From contig NZ_CP096971.1 of NCBI RefSeq assembly GCF_024758705.1, positions 1,860,001-1,924,000 on the forward strand: a stretch of 64,000 bases of DNA, in the 5' to 3' direction. Positions 52,294 through 61,316 of this stretch are shown here, one piece after another. A model generated the notes under the pieces. The model worked only from the letters and a program-made list of their open reading frames with translations. It was not told where the DNA came from and did no database searches. The DNA comes from Sphingomonas sp. SUN019 (lineage in GTDB: Bacteria > Pseudomonadota > Alphaproteobacteria > Sphingomonadales > Sphingomonadaceae). Position 1 is the first letter of the stretch. Every line of letters begins with the position of its first letter. The position numbers and the translations under genes are program-made.

Positions 52294-54482
52294 CAGAACT
52301 TGTATCCCACTTCGACGCCGTACACGCGCCCCTTGCTCAACGGGGAAAAGGTCGATCCCGGAAAGAACGGCAATGGCGCTTCGGTGCCGAACGTCGCCTC
52401 GTTCAGCAGGTTGGCGCCATATACCGACAGCCGCATCGCCCCGCGCGACACGCCGATGCTGGCGTCGACCATCGTCGCGGCGTTCAGCAGGCCGGTGTTC
52501 TGATCGTTGTAGAACGCCGCGTCGCGGTGATTGGCGCCGACCCGCGCATCGGCCGAGACGTCGTCGGTCACACGCGTCTCATAGGCGATCGACCCGCCAT
52601 AGCTCCACGGCGACAGGCGCGGCAGTTTCAGCCGGAAATCGCGGTCGTCGATAACGCCGTCGGCGTTAAGGTCGAACAGAATCTTGTCGTACTGGCCGTC
52701 GGTATAGCCGACCTGCGCCGAGATCGTCAGCCCGCGAACCGGCGTCAGCGTCAGTTCGCCCTCCAGCCCCTTGATCGACACGTCGGCGGCGTTGGTGATG
52801 ACCTGGAAATTGCCGAACGGCGGGAACGGCGCCTGGAATTCGCGCTGGGTGCCATCGATCTTGTTGTAGAACCCCGCGACGTTGATCCGCGCGACGCGGC
52901 CGAACTGCTGCTTCAGCCCCAGCTCATAGGCGTCCTGCCGTTCCTGATCGAACGGCCCCGGCGCGACGTTGGGATTGAGGTTGCGGAAATTATAGCCGCC
53001 GCTGCGAAACCCTTGCGAGAACGAGGCATAGAGCATCGTGTCGTCAGTGGGCTTGTATTGCACCCCGACGCGCGGGGTGAAGCCGTTCCAGCGCTTGCTG
53101 TCGCTGAAATTATAGCTGCAGTTGATCGTGTCGAGATTGCAGCCGCCGACGCCGATCGAGCGCACCTGGACCGCCTTGCTCTCGGTCGAATAGCGCGCGC
53201 CGACACTGAGCGTCACCGTGTCCAGCACACGCCAGTCGACGGTCGTGAAGATGCCGATCGTGTCCTGTTCCTGACGCCCACCGCCCGACACCAGCAACGC
53301 ACCGCCCGACAGCAGCCGGGATTCGGCATATTTGATGTCCTGATCGAAATAGAACAGCCCGCTCGTCACATCGAACCGGCCGAATGTGCCGGCGTAACGC
53401 AGCTCGTTGCTGAACTGCCACTGTTCGGTATTGTTGCGCGAATGCAGCGCCGTCACCGGGGACGCGTCCACATCGGTCGCCGCATCGTTCGACAGCGCGC
53501 GGACCGCGGCGATGTTGGTGATCTTGCCGTCGCCGAACGCGACGTCGACGTTCACCTCGGCGATGCCCTGATCCCAGTCGGATCGGATGAACCCGCGGAA
53601 ATTCTGGTTCACGCGGAAACTGTCGCGCGGAAACAGGCCGTGGTTGGTCGACGCCGGACCGTCGCCGCGGATGCGGCCGTGTTCGTACCGCAGGATCAGC
53701 TCGAAATCGTCCGCCGGGGTGAAACGCAGCGCGGGGCGGACGATCAGCGTTTCAGACCCGCCGATCTTGCGTCCGTCGAAATCGTTGCGGAACCAGCCGG
53801 CGTCGTCGTTATAATATACCGCCAGCTTGGCGCTCAGCTTGTCCTCGATCACCGGCCCGGAAACCGAGATGCTGGCGCGCTTTTCCAGACCCGTCGACAG
53901 CCCCGCCTTGGCGTCGACATGAAATACGTTGGACGGCGTGGTGGTGCGCAGCACGACTGCGCCGCCGGTCACGTTGCGGCCGAACAGCAGCCCCTGCGGC
54001 CCGCGCAGCACCTCTACCCCGGCAAGGTCGAACGTGTCGAACAGGACGCCCGCGCTGACCCCCAGATAGACGCCGTCGACGAACACGCCGACGGTCGGGT
54101 CGATCGACGGGATCGAACTGTTGATGCCGAGCCCGCGGATCGAGAAATTGGCATAGCCCGGTGTAGTGCCCACGCTTTCCAGCGACGCGTTCGGGACGTT
54201 GTAACTGAGACTGGCGATCGACCGGGCGTGCAGCGCGTCGAGCTGGTCCGATCCGAATGCGGTGATCGCGATCGGCACGTCCTGAACGTTCTGCGCCTGC
54301 CCGCGTTTGGTCGCGGTCACGACGATATCGCTAAGCCCGCCCTTGTCGTCGGAAGGTGTTTCGGCCTGCGCTTCGGCGGCTGTCGGGGTGCGCTCGCTCG
54401 CCGCCGTCTGCGCATGGAGCGGAGCCGCGATCAACAGCGCGGCCAGACTGCCGCCGCCCAACAATGTTCTGGAATACCTCAT
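52293..54482 (-). CDS. TonB-dependent receptor
   Basis: A 729-aa TBDR with signal peptide SLAALLIAAPLHAQ, plug motifs DIVVTATKRGQAQNVQDVPI and VEVLRGPQGLLFGRNVTGGA, and a C-terminal VYGVEVGYKF. ATG 54482 is preferred over 54488: both follow GGGGAGG, but 54482 has the right spacing. It is overlapped at its 3' end by the SDR. Divergent from the enoyl-CoA hydratase-acyl-CoA synthetase-BVMO operon, whose substrate it may import. Shorter than the other receptors in the window. Confidence 0.92.
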   Translation of the reverse strand: MRYSRTLLGGGSLAALLIAAPLHAQTAASERTPTAAEAQAETPSDDKGGLSDIVVTATKRGQAQNVQDVPIAITAFGSDQLDALHARSIASLSYNVPNASLESVGTTPGYANFSIRGLGINSSIPSIDPTVGVFVDGVYLGVSAGVLFDTFDLAGVEVLRGPQGLLFGRNVTGGAVVLRTTTPSNVFHVDAKAGLSTGLEKRASISVSGPVIEDKLSAKLAVYYNDDAGWFRNDFDGRKIGGSETLIVRPALRFTPADDFELILRYEHGRIRGDGPASTNHGLFPRDSFRVNQNFRGFIRSDWDQGIAEVNVDVAFGDGKITNIAAVRALSNDAATDVDASPVTALHSRNNTEQWQFSNELRYAGTFGRFDVTSGLFYFDQDIKYAESRLLSGGALLVSGGGRQEQDTIGIFTTVDWRVLDTVTLSVGARYSTESKAVQVRSIGVGGCNLDTINCSYNFSDSKRWNGFTPRVGVQYKPTDDTMLYASFSQGFRSGGYNFRNLNPNVAPGPFDQERQDAYELGLKQQFGRVARINVAGFYNKIDGTQREFQAPFPPFGNFQVITNAADVSIKGLEGELTLTPVRGLTISAQVGYTDGQYDKILFDLNADGVIDDRDFRLKLPRLSPWSYGGSIAYETRVTDDVSADARVGANHRDAAFYNDQNTGLLNAATMVDASIGVSRGAMRLSVYGANLLNEATFGTEAPLPFFPGSTFSPLSKGRVYGVEVGYKF

Positions 54483-54748
54483 CGTCATCCTCCCCGCGAT
54501 CCGGCTCGACGGCCGATTTGTCGCTACCAATCGCGAAGTCGTGCGATCTGACCCCTCGATCCGGAATTGGACCCTCCGCAGCAATCGGAAGGCCCGTTCG
54601 CAGCGGATAATCACAAACGGGATTCGGCGAACACGACGGGTTGGCCCGCTTATTCGCGGATGAGATTTTCGCAGCGAGGACGCCGTTTGTCCTGCCGCGA
54701 CCGCGCGTCCGGGGCATGATCGCGGGCAATCATAAGAGAGGACAGCGA

Positions 54749-55513
54749 ATGGGCTCTGTACGCACCGACGTCGCCGATCACGTTGCAGTGGTCACGCTCG
54801 ACAATCCACCGGTCAACGCCGCCGCGATGGACATGCTGCAGGAACTGACCGACGTTTTCGACAGCTTCAACGACCGTGACGACGTGCGCGTCGCCATCCT
54901 GACCGGGGCGGGCCGCTGTTTCAGCGCGGGCGCGGACCTAAAGAACCGGCCCGACCTCAGCATCCCCGGCAAGCGCTGGAACCGCAACCGCATCGTCCGC
55001 GAAGTCGCCTATTCGATCGCCGATTGCGGCAAACCCGTCATCGCGGCGGTCAACGGCGCGGCGCTCGGCGCGGGCCTGGGGCTGGTCGCGGCGTGCGACA
55101 TCATCGTCGCGTCCGAAAACGCGGTGTTCGGCCTGCCCGAAATCGACGTCGGCCTGATGGGCGGCGGAAAGCACGCCGCGCGCATCCTGCCGCATTCGCT
55201 GGCGCGCCGGATGATGCTGACCGGTTACCGTGCGCCCGCCGCGGAACTCTATCGCCGCGGCGTGATCGAGGCGTGCCTGCCCGCCGGCGAACTGATGCCG
55301 TGGGCGCTGGATCTGGCGCGCACGATCGCTTCCAAGAGCCCGCTCGCGACGCGCTACGCCAAGGACAGCATGCGCACGATCGAGAACATGACGTTGCGCG
55401 ACGGCTATATCTACGAACAGGGCAATACCGCGAAGCTGTCGACCTCGCACGACGCGCAGGAGGCGGTCGCAGCGTTCGTCGAAAAGCGCGCACCCGTCTT
55501 CCTTGGCCGCTAG
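54749..55513 (+). CDS. Enoyl-CoA hydratase/isomerase family protein
   Basis: A 254-aa crotonase-fold protein. VVTLDNPPVNAAAMDML opens it, GRCFSAGADLKN and ALGAGLGLVAACDI form the oxyanion holes, and FGLPEIDVGLMGGGKHAAR contains a likely catalytic Glu. It starts the ECH-synthetase-BVMO operon, 3 bp before the acyl-CoA synthetase. AGAGAGG precedes its ATG. Could act as hydratase, or as a side-chain lyase like FerB; the active-site pattern does not settle it. Confidence 0.88.
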   Translation: MGSVRTDVADHVAVVTLDNPPVNAAAMDMLQELTDVFDSFNDRDDVRVAILTGAGRCFSAGADLKNRPDLSIPGKRWNRNRIVREVAYSIADCGKPVIAAVNGAALGAGLGLVAACDIIVASENAVFGLPEIDVGLMGGGKHAARILPHSLARRMMLTGYRAPAAELYRRGVIEACLPAGELMPWALDLARTIASKSPLATRYAKDSMRTIENMTLRDGYIYEQGNTAKLSTSHDAQEAVAAFVEKRAPVFLGR

Positions 55514-55516
55514 AAA

Positions 55517-57103
55517 ATGGACTGGAACTTCGGCGACCTGCTCGACGCGACCGGCGCGGCGGTGCCCGGCGACCGGCCTGCGATCGTCCGCGGCGATCAT
55601 GTCGTGTCGTGGGCCGATTTCGACGCGCGCACCAACCGCGTCGCGCGCGCGATGCTGGCCGCCGGATTGCAGCCCGGCGACCGCGTCGCGATCCTGGCGC
55701 GCAACATTCCCGAATTCATCGAGACCGCTGCGGCTGCGTTCAAGGCGCGCGTCACCCACGTCAACGTCAACTACCGCTATACGACCGCCGAAATCGAATA
55801 CGTGCTGCGCGACTGTCAGGCCGCGGCGCTGTTCTACCAGGACGATTTCGCCGCGGTCGCAGCGCCGCTGATCGGCGGTGGAATCGATCATCTGATCCTG
55901 GCGGTGAAGATCGGCGGCGACGGCGACTATGCGCGGATGGCGGCTGACGGCGACGCCTCACCGCTCGGCATCGCGCGCTCGCCCGACGACGGCTATCTGC
56001 TCTACACCGGCGGCACGACCGGCCGTCCGAAGGGCGTGATGTGGCGATCCGCCGATGCGCGCCGGTCGCAGCTTGAATCCCCCGTCGCCGCCGCGACGCC
56101 CGCCAGCATGGACGATCATGTCGCGCAGGTCCGGCGCGGCACGGCCGGGCGCGTGCTGCCCGCCTGCCCACTAATGCACGGCGCCGGCCTCAACAGCTGC
56201 ATCGCCGAACTGCTGATCGGCGGCACCGCGGTGCTGCTCGCCTCCGACCGGTTCGATCCCGAACAATTGTGGGATGAGGTCGCGCGCAACCAAGTGACGC
56301 GCGTGCTGATCGTCGGCGACGCCTTCGCCCGGCCGATGGCCGACACGCTGGCCGCGCATCCCGGACGTTGGGATCTGTCGTCGCTCAAGCTGATCTCGTC
56401 CGCCGGGCTGATGTGGAGCGAGGAGGTCAAGGCGCAACTGCTGGCGGCGATCCCGCACCTGACCCTGCTCGACATCCTCGGCGCGTCGGAAGCATCCGGC
56501 TTCGGCTATGCGATCACCAATCGCGATCGCGCGACGCCGACCGGGCTGTTCGAGCGCGGACCGCAGACCGTCATCATCGCACAGGACGACGATCGCATTC
56601 TCGCAACCGGCGAACCCGGCGCGGGCTGGCTGGCGCGGCGGCCGCCGTTTGGTGCTGGCTATCACGGCGATCCCGCCAAGTCCGCGACCGTCTATCGCAC
56701 GATCGGCGGCGAGGCGTTCGCGATCCCGGGTGATATGGCCGAATGGCTGCCCGACGGCCGCTTCCGCCTGCTCGGACGTGGCAGCATGTGCATCAACACC
56801 GGCGGCGAAAAGGTGTTCGTCGAGGAGGTCGAGGAGGCGCTGAAGCGCGTTCCCGGCATCGCCGATGCGGTCGTGTTCGGCGTCCCCGACCCGCGCTTCG
56901 GCAACGCGGTGACCGCGCTCGTTCAGGCCGGGCCGGACCCCGACGACACTGCGATCCGCGCGGCGCTGGCGACCGACCTCGCGACCTACAAACTGCCGCG
57001 GCGGATCGTGCGCACCGACGCCGTGCCGCGCCACGCCAGCGGCAAGAGCGACTATCGCCGCGCGCTGGAAATCGCGCGCGAGCTATCAGGAACAGACGTA
57101 TGA
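55517..57103 (+). CDS. AMP-forming acyl-CoA synthetase
   Basis: A 528-aa adenylate-forming ligase. YTGGTTGRPKGVMWR is the P-loop; LTLLDILGASEASG, the A7 DMAEWLPDGRFRLLGRG and INTGGEKVFVEEVEEAL are core motifs; ASGKSDYR supplies the terminal catalytic Lys. Of the fatty-acid/steroid CoA-ligase group common in sphingomonads. Starts 3 bp after the ECH and overlaps the monooxygenase by ATGA, so a substrate acid is activated and then processed beside an oxygenation. Exact substrate unknown. Confidence 0.9.
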   Translation: MDWNFGDLLDATGAAVPGDRPAIVRGDHVVSWADFDARTNRVARAMLAAGLQPGDRVAILARNIPEFIETAAAAFKARVTHVNVNYRYTTAEIEYVLRDCQAAALFYQDDFAAVAAPLIGGGIDHLILAVKIGGDGDYARMAADGDASPLGIARSPDDGYLLYTGGTTGRPKGVMWRSADARRSQLESPVAAATPASMDDHVAQVRRGTAGRVLPACPLMHGAGLNSCIAELLIGGTAVLLASDRFDPEQLWDEVARNQVTRVLIVGDAFARPMADTLAAHPGRWDLSSLKLISSAGLMWSEEVKAQLLAAIPHLTLLDILGASEASGFGYAITNRDRATPTGLFERGPQTVIIAQDDDRILATGEPGAGWLARRPPFGAGYHGDPAKSATVYRTIGGEAFAIPGDMAEWLPDGRFRLLGRGSMCINTGGEKVFVEEVEEALKRVPGIADAVVFGVPDPRFGNAVTALVQAGPDPDDTAIRAALATDLATYKLPRRIVRTDAVPRHASGKSDYRRALEIARELSGTDV

Positions 57104-58725
57104 GCAAGCCCGACACTTTGGAAACCCGGCAGCCGGTCCGGCGGCTCGACGCGCTGGTGATCGGGATGGGCTTCGGGGGCATGTACGCGCTGCATCGCAC
57201 CCGCGGCATGGGGCTCGACGTGCTGGGAATCGAGGCTGGCGACGATGTCGGCGGCACCTGGTACTGGAACCGCTATCCCGGCGCGCGCTGCGACGTAATG
57301 AGCATCGATTACAGCTATTCCTTCTCCGACGAGATCCAGCAGGAATGGACTTGGTCCGAACAATTCTCCGCGCAGCCCGAAATCCTCTCCTACGCGCGAT
57401 TCGTGGCCGACAAGCTCGACCTCAAACGCGACATCCGCTTCGAAACGCGCGCGACCCGCGTCGCCTATGACGACGACGCGTGCCTGTGGCGCGTGGAGAC
57501 CGACCGCGGCGACCGGTTCGAGGCGACGTACCTCCTGATGGCGACCGGCCCGCTGTCGGTGCCCAAGCCGATCGACATCCCCGGCGCGGACATGTTCAAG
57601 GGCGAGCTCCACTTGTCGGGCAAATACCCGCACCGGCCGGTCGACCTTTCCGGCAAGCGGGTCGCAGTGATCGGCACCGGATCGTCGGGCATTCAGATCG
57701 TCCCCGTCGTCGCCGAACAGGCCGACCACCTCTACGTCTTTCAGCGCACGCCCAGCTTCACGCTGCCGATGCGCAACCGCCCGCTAGACGCCGCCTATGT
57801 CGCGCACATCAAGCAACATTATCCCGGCCTGCGCGCCGCCGCGCGATATTCGCTGACCGGTGGGTCGCGGCCGATGTCCAGCCGCCCGCTGTTCAGCATC
57901 CCGCCCGCCGAACGCGAGGAACTGCTGGAAGAGGCATGGGCCTATGGCGGCCTGCGTTTCCTCGGGTTGTTCTCGGACCTGCTCACCAACGCCGAAGCGA
58001 ATGAAGTCGTCGCCGAATTCGTGCGCGGCAAGATCGCCGAGGTGGTCGAAGACCCCGACACCGCGCGCCGCCTGACGCCGCAGGGCTACCCGATTTTCGC
58101 GCGCCGCCCGTGCCTCGACAGCGGCTATTACGAGGCGTTCAACCGCGACAACGTGACGCTGATGGACTGTCTCGAAGACCCGATCACCGCCTTCACCGAA
58201 ACCGGCATCCGCACCGCCACGCGCGAAGTCGCGGTCGACGTCGTCATCGCCGCGACCGGCTATGACGCGCTGACCGGCGCGATGCTGTCGATCGACATCA
58301 CCGGCAAGAACGGCCGCAGCCTGAAAGAGAAATGGGCCGACGGCGGCCGCTCCTATCTCGGCCTCGCGATGGAGGGCTTTCCGAACCTGTTTATCATCGC
58401 TGGCGCGAACGGACCGTCCGCGCTCGCCAACTTCATCCTGCTGAACGAACAGAATGTCGACTGGATCTGCGACTGCATCGACCATCTGCGAACCAACGGC
58501 CTGCGCGCGATCGAGGCGGACGGCGCCGCAGAGGATCGCTGGATGCGCAAGGTGACCGAACTCGGCGCACGCTCGCTCTATCCGACCGCCAACACCTGGT
58601 ACACCGGCGCGAACGTCCCCGGAAAGCCGCGCACCTTCCCGGTCTATATCGGTGGATTGGGCCGGTATCGCGAGATCTGCACGGATGCGGCGACCGATGG
58701 ATATGCCGGCTTCCACATCGTCTGA
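57100..58725 (+). CDS. Flavin-containing monooxygenase (Baeyer-Villiger-type, atypical fingerprint)
   Basis: A 541-aa FAD/NADPH enzyme of the cyclohexanone monooxygenase group. VIGMGFGGMYALHRTRGMG binds FAD, GGTWYWNRYPGARCDVMS and YVFQRTPSFTLP are typical, and VAVIGTGSSGIQIVP binds NADPH. The BVMO fingerprint FxGxxxHxxxWP appears as FKGELHLSGKYP: the His is one position early and Trp is Tyr. That makes Baeyer-Villiger activity likely but not certain; an N- or S-oxidase or a C-C-cleaving variant is possible. ATGA overlap with the CoA ligase. With the SMP-30 lactonase it could form a ketone-to-lactone-to-acid route. Confidence 0.86.
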   Translation: MSKPDTLETRQPVRRLDALVIGMGFGGMYALHRTRGMGLDVLGIEAGDDVGGTWYWNRYPGARCDVMSIDYSYSFSDEIQQEWTWSEQFSAQPEILSYARFVADKLDLKRDIRFETRATRVAYDDDACLWRVETDRGDRFEATYLLMATGPLSVPKPIDIPGADMFKGELHLSGKYPHRPVDLSGKRVAVIGTGSSGIQIVPVVAEQADHLYVFQRTPSFTLPMRNRPLDAAYVAHIKQHYPGLRAAARYSLTGGSRPMSSRPLFSIPPAEREELLEEAWAYGGLRFLGLFSDLLTNAEANEVVAEFVRGKIAEVVEDPDTARRLTPQGYPIFARRPCLDSGYYEAFNRDNVTLMDCLEDPITAFTETGIRTATREVAVDVVIAATGYDALTGAMLSIDITGKNGRSLKEKWADGGRSYLGLAMEGFPNLFIIAGANGPSALANFILLNEQNVDWICDCIDHLRTNGLRAIEADGAAEDRWMRKVTELGARSLYPTANTWYTGANVPGKPRTFPVYIGGLGRYREICTDAATDGYAGFHIV

Positions 58726-58752
58726 AAACGTCATCGCCCGGCGCGCGTCCCG

Positions 58753-59595
58753 CTACAAGTCGCGCACCAGCCTGAATCCGAGCAGGAAGCTGTGGTAGCC
58801 GGGCTTCGTGCCGATGCGAAAACTGGTCCGCTCATAATGCGGATAATAGCCGAAACCACCACCGCGCAGCGATCGCTGCGCGCAATCGTCCAGCACGCGC
58901 GCGCTGCCGTCGGCAGGCTGGCGATCGTTCGTTTCGTTGAAACAGTCTGCCGTCCATTCATAAACGTTGCCCTGCGTATCGTGGAGGCCGAACGCATTTG
59001 GCTTGAAGCTGCCGACCGGGGCATAGGCCGCATGGCCGTCGGTGCAGATGAATTCGTACTGCGGGTCGTCACGCCACGCGAACGCGCTTTGCGCGGTGCG
59101 ATCGCCGATGTTCGAATATTGGCACGCGCGGTCGCGGTCGCCGCCCCAGAAGCGCGCGGTGGTCGATCCGGCGCGGGCGGCATATTCCCATTCGCCTTCG
59201 CTGGGCAGGCGATACGCCTTGCCGGTCTTCTTCGACAGCCATGCCGCATAAGCGGTCGCGTCGTTCCACGAAATACAGGCGACCGGATGATCGTCGCGCG
59301 GCGTCACCGCCGGAGCTTTCGCGACGGTCACCTCATATTTGCCGATCGCGAACGGTTTCGCGATGGTGACCCGGCATTACGGTTTGTCGCGGTTGATCCA
59401 CTTGTCGCCGGTCACGCCCTCGCGCGTCGTTTCCGCAGTGGTCGATCCGAGGATTGCCGATCCGGCGGGGACGACGATCATGTCCGGACAGATGGTGCGG
59501 CAATCGCGCAAGGTTGCGCCGGGCCGCGGTTCGCGCGCCTCGCCCGGGCCGCCAACCGCCAGCAGCGCCGCCGCTGCGATGCCAGAACCAAACAA
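58753..59595 (-). pseudogene. Formylglycine-generating-enzyme-like (SUMF1/PvdO) gene, interrupted
   Basis: Two pieces of one SUMF1-like protein in the same frame. The N-terminal piece (a TTG at 59595 with signal-like FGSGIAAAALLAVGG, then MIVVPAGSAILGS) ends at an in-frame TAA (59377-59379) after INRDKP. The frame resumes at once with RVTIAKPFAIGKYEVT and runs on to SWNDATAYAAWLSKKTGK, YRLPSEGEWEYAARAG, GNVYEWTADC and GFRLVRDL. A short segment usual after KYEVT also seems missing. The remaining C-terminal piece could start at GTG 59331. Either a true stop mutation or an error in the read. The gene sits directly after the tannase-like gene, within its operon. Confidence 0.62.
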
Positions 59596-59600
59596 CGCCG

Positions 59601-61277
59601 TTACGGCATCGTCTTTCGCCAGTTCTCGGGCCTGGCCGGATCGCCCCTGCCGGAATAGCGCGCGGTCGCCGGCCACAGATAGACGGGGCGGGCGCGATCG
59701 TAATATGCTGGCGACAACGGGTGGCGGCCGAATTTGGAATACACCGATCCATAATCCTCCATCGCCCGCGGCGCGGTGGGGTAAGGCGCCCTGGGCCGAT
59801 AGGCGATGACCTGGTCGGGCGCTTTGCCGCGCTCCACCCAATCCTCGATCGCGGTGATCCAGTCGATTTCACCACCGCCCTCGCCGCCGCGGCAATGATT
59901 GACGCCGGGCGGGGTGAAGAAGCGGAAGAACTGCCGCGTCGCCGCCGGGCCGCCGTTGGCGCGCTCCGCCTTTTGATAATAATCGATCGACGCTTCGACG
60001 GGGATATTGTTGTCGTTCCAGCCGTGGAACAGGATCAGCTTGCCGCCCGCATCGCGCAGCCGCGACAGATCGGGATTGACGGGATTGAAGATCGGCCCCG
60101 TCAGGTCGAGCCGTTCGGGATCGCGATCGTAATCGAAATCGGCGGCGCGAAACGCCGGACCGGACGGTGGGCCGCCAGCATAACCGACATAGCCGGTGAT
60201 CGAATAACCCGAGCCGGCATATTGCTTCCCGGTCGGATTGACCCAGCCGAAGTAATTCACCCACTGGTCCTCGGACCCCCACGGCATGCCCCAATAGAGC
60301 TTCTCGCCCTTTGAATTGCGCGCGCCATCGCGGAATTTCTGCGCGACGTCGGCCTGCTCGGGCGTCAGGCATTGTGCTGCATCCTGGCCGGGCTTGCAGA
60401 TCAACGACTTGGGATCGAACGCGCACGCCGCCGGATTGGTCAGCAATCCGTCCTTCAGTCCGTCCCGCGCGTCGCATTGTTTCAGGACCGCGCTGCGGAT
60501 CAGGTCGACCTTGGGCGCGGTCAGGATCGTGCTGCCGTCCGACGCGGTGTTCACCCGCGTGTTCCATTCGAGGAAATAGGGCGTGTCTCCGACCTCGTCA
60601 TACACCGGCGCGCCGGCGACGATGCCGTCGAAGTCCTTCGGGAAACGCTGCGCCTCGATCATCGCCTGGCGTCCGCCGGTCGAGCAGCCGATGAAATAGT
60701 TCAGCTTCGCCCGCGCGCCGTAAAATGCCGCGACCAGTTCCTTGGCGACCTTTGCGGTCAGATGCGTCGCGCGATAGGCGAAATCGAGCTGGCCCTGCGG
60801 ATTGTTGTACGCGAACAGCCAGCCGCCGCCCTTGTGCCCCATGTCGGTGGTGACGACGGCGTATTTGCGCACCAACGCGTGATCGATGCGGTCCTCCAAG
60901 TAATTGCCGCACGGGCCGCCGCAGCCCCCCATCATGAACTTGCCGTTCCAGTCGCTGGTCGGCATTCGCAACAGAAAGCCGACCGTCGGACTGATCGTCC
61001 CCTCCACCCGGCAGATTTCGGGCAGGTCGTTATCGGCGACGCCGTGCGTGCCGCCGGCGGGCACGATCCGCGCCGAATTGATTGCGGTCGGCGCGTCGGG
61101 AAATTTGGCGAAGGCCTCGCCATTCTCGCGGCTCGTCAGTCCGGCGCAGGCTGCCGCGATCGCGGGCGTCGCCTGTACCGGTGCAGCCGGAGAGGATCCC
61201 GGCGATTGCGCGAGAACCGCGGCTGCGGCGAGACTGCCGCCCATGGTGACGCCGATCAGAACAACACCCGATTTCAT
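59601..61277 (-). CDS. Tannase/feruloyl esterase family protein
   Basis: A 558-aa secreted esterase. A signal peptide (VVLIGVTMGGSLAAAAVLAQ) is at the N-terminus. The nucleophile is in YFIGCSTGGRQAM (Cys-Ser-x-Gly-Gly), and NHCRGG near the C-terminus carries the catalytic His with the partner Cys of the CS-D-HC disulfide motif. LILFHGWNDNNIP holds the Asp region. The family hydrolyses feruloyl or galloyl esters, releasing hydroxycinnamates from hemicellulose-lignin or gallate from tannin. ATG 61277 follows GGAGAG. It lies 39 bp after a TBDR, which could import the released product. Confidence 0.9.
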   Translation of the reverse strand: MKSGVVLIGVTMGGSLAAAAVLAQSPGSSPAAPVQATPAIAAACAGLTSRENGEAFAKFPDAPTAINSARIVPAGGTHGVADNDLPEICRVEGTISPTVGFLLRMPTSDWNGKFMMGGCGGPCGNYLEDRIDHALVRKYAVVTTDMGHKGGGWLFAYNNPQGQLDFAYRATHLTAKVAKELVAAFYGARAKLNYFIGCSTGGRQAMIEAQRFPKDFDGIVAGAPVYDEVGDTPYFLEWNTRVNTASDGSTILTAPKVDLIRSAVLKQCDARDGLKDGLLTNPAACAFDPKSLICKPGQDAAQCLTPEQADVAQKFRDGARNSKGEKLYWGMPWGSEDQWVNYFGWVNPTGKQYAGSGYSITGYVGYAGGPPSGPAFRAADFDYDRDPERLDLTGPIFNPVNPDLSRLRDAGGKLILFHGWNDNNIPVEASIDYYQKAERANGGPAATRQFFRFFTPPGVNHCRGGEGGGEIDWITAIEDWVERGKAPDQVIAYRPRAPYPTAPRAMEDYGSVYSKFGRHPLSPAYYDRARPVYLWPATARYSGRGDPARPENWRKTMP

Positions 61278-61316
61278 TACGATGCTCTCCACCCAACGCC
61301 CCGAACCGGACACCCT

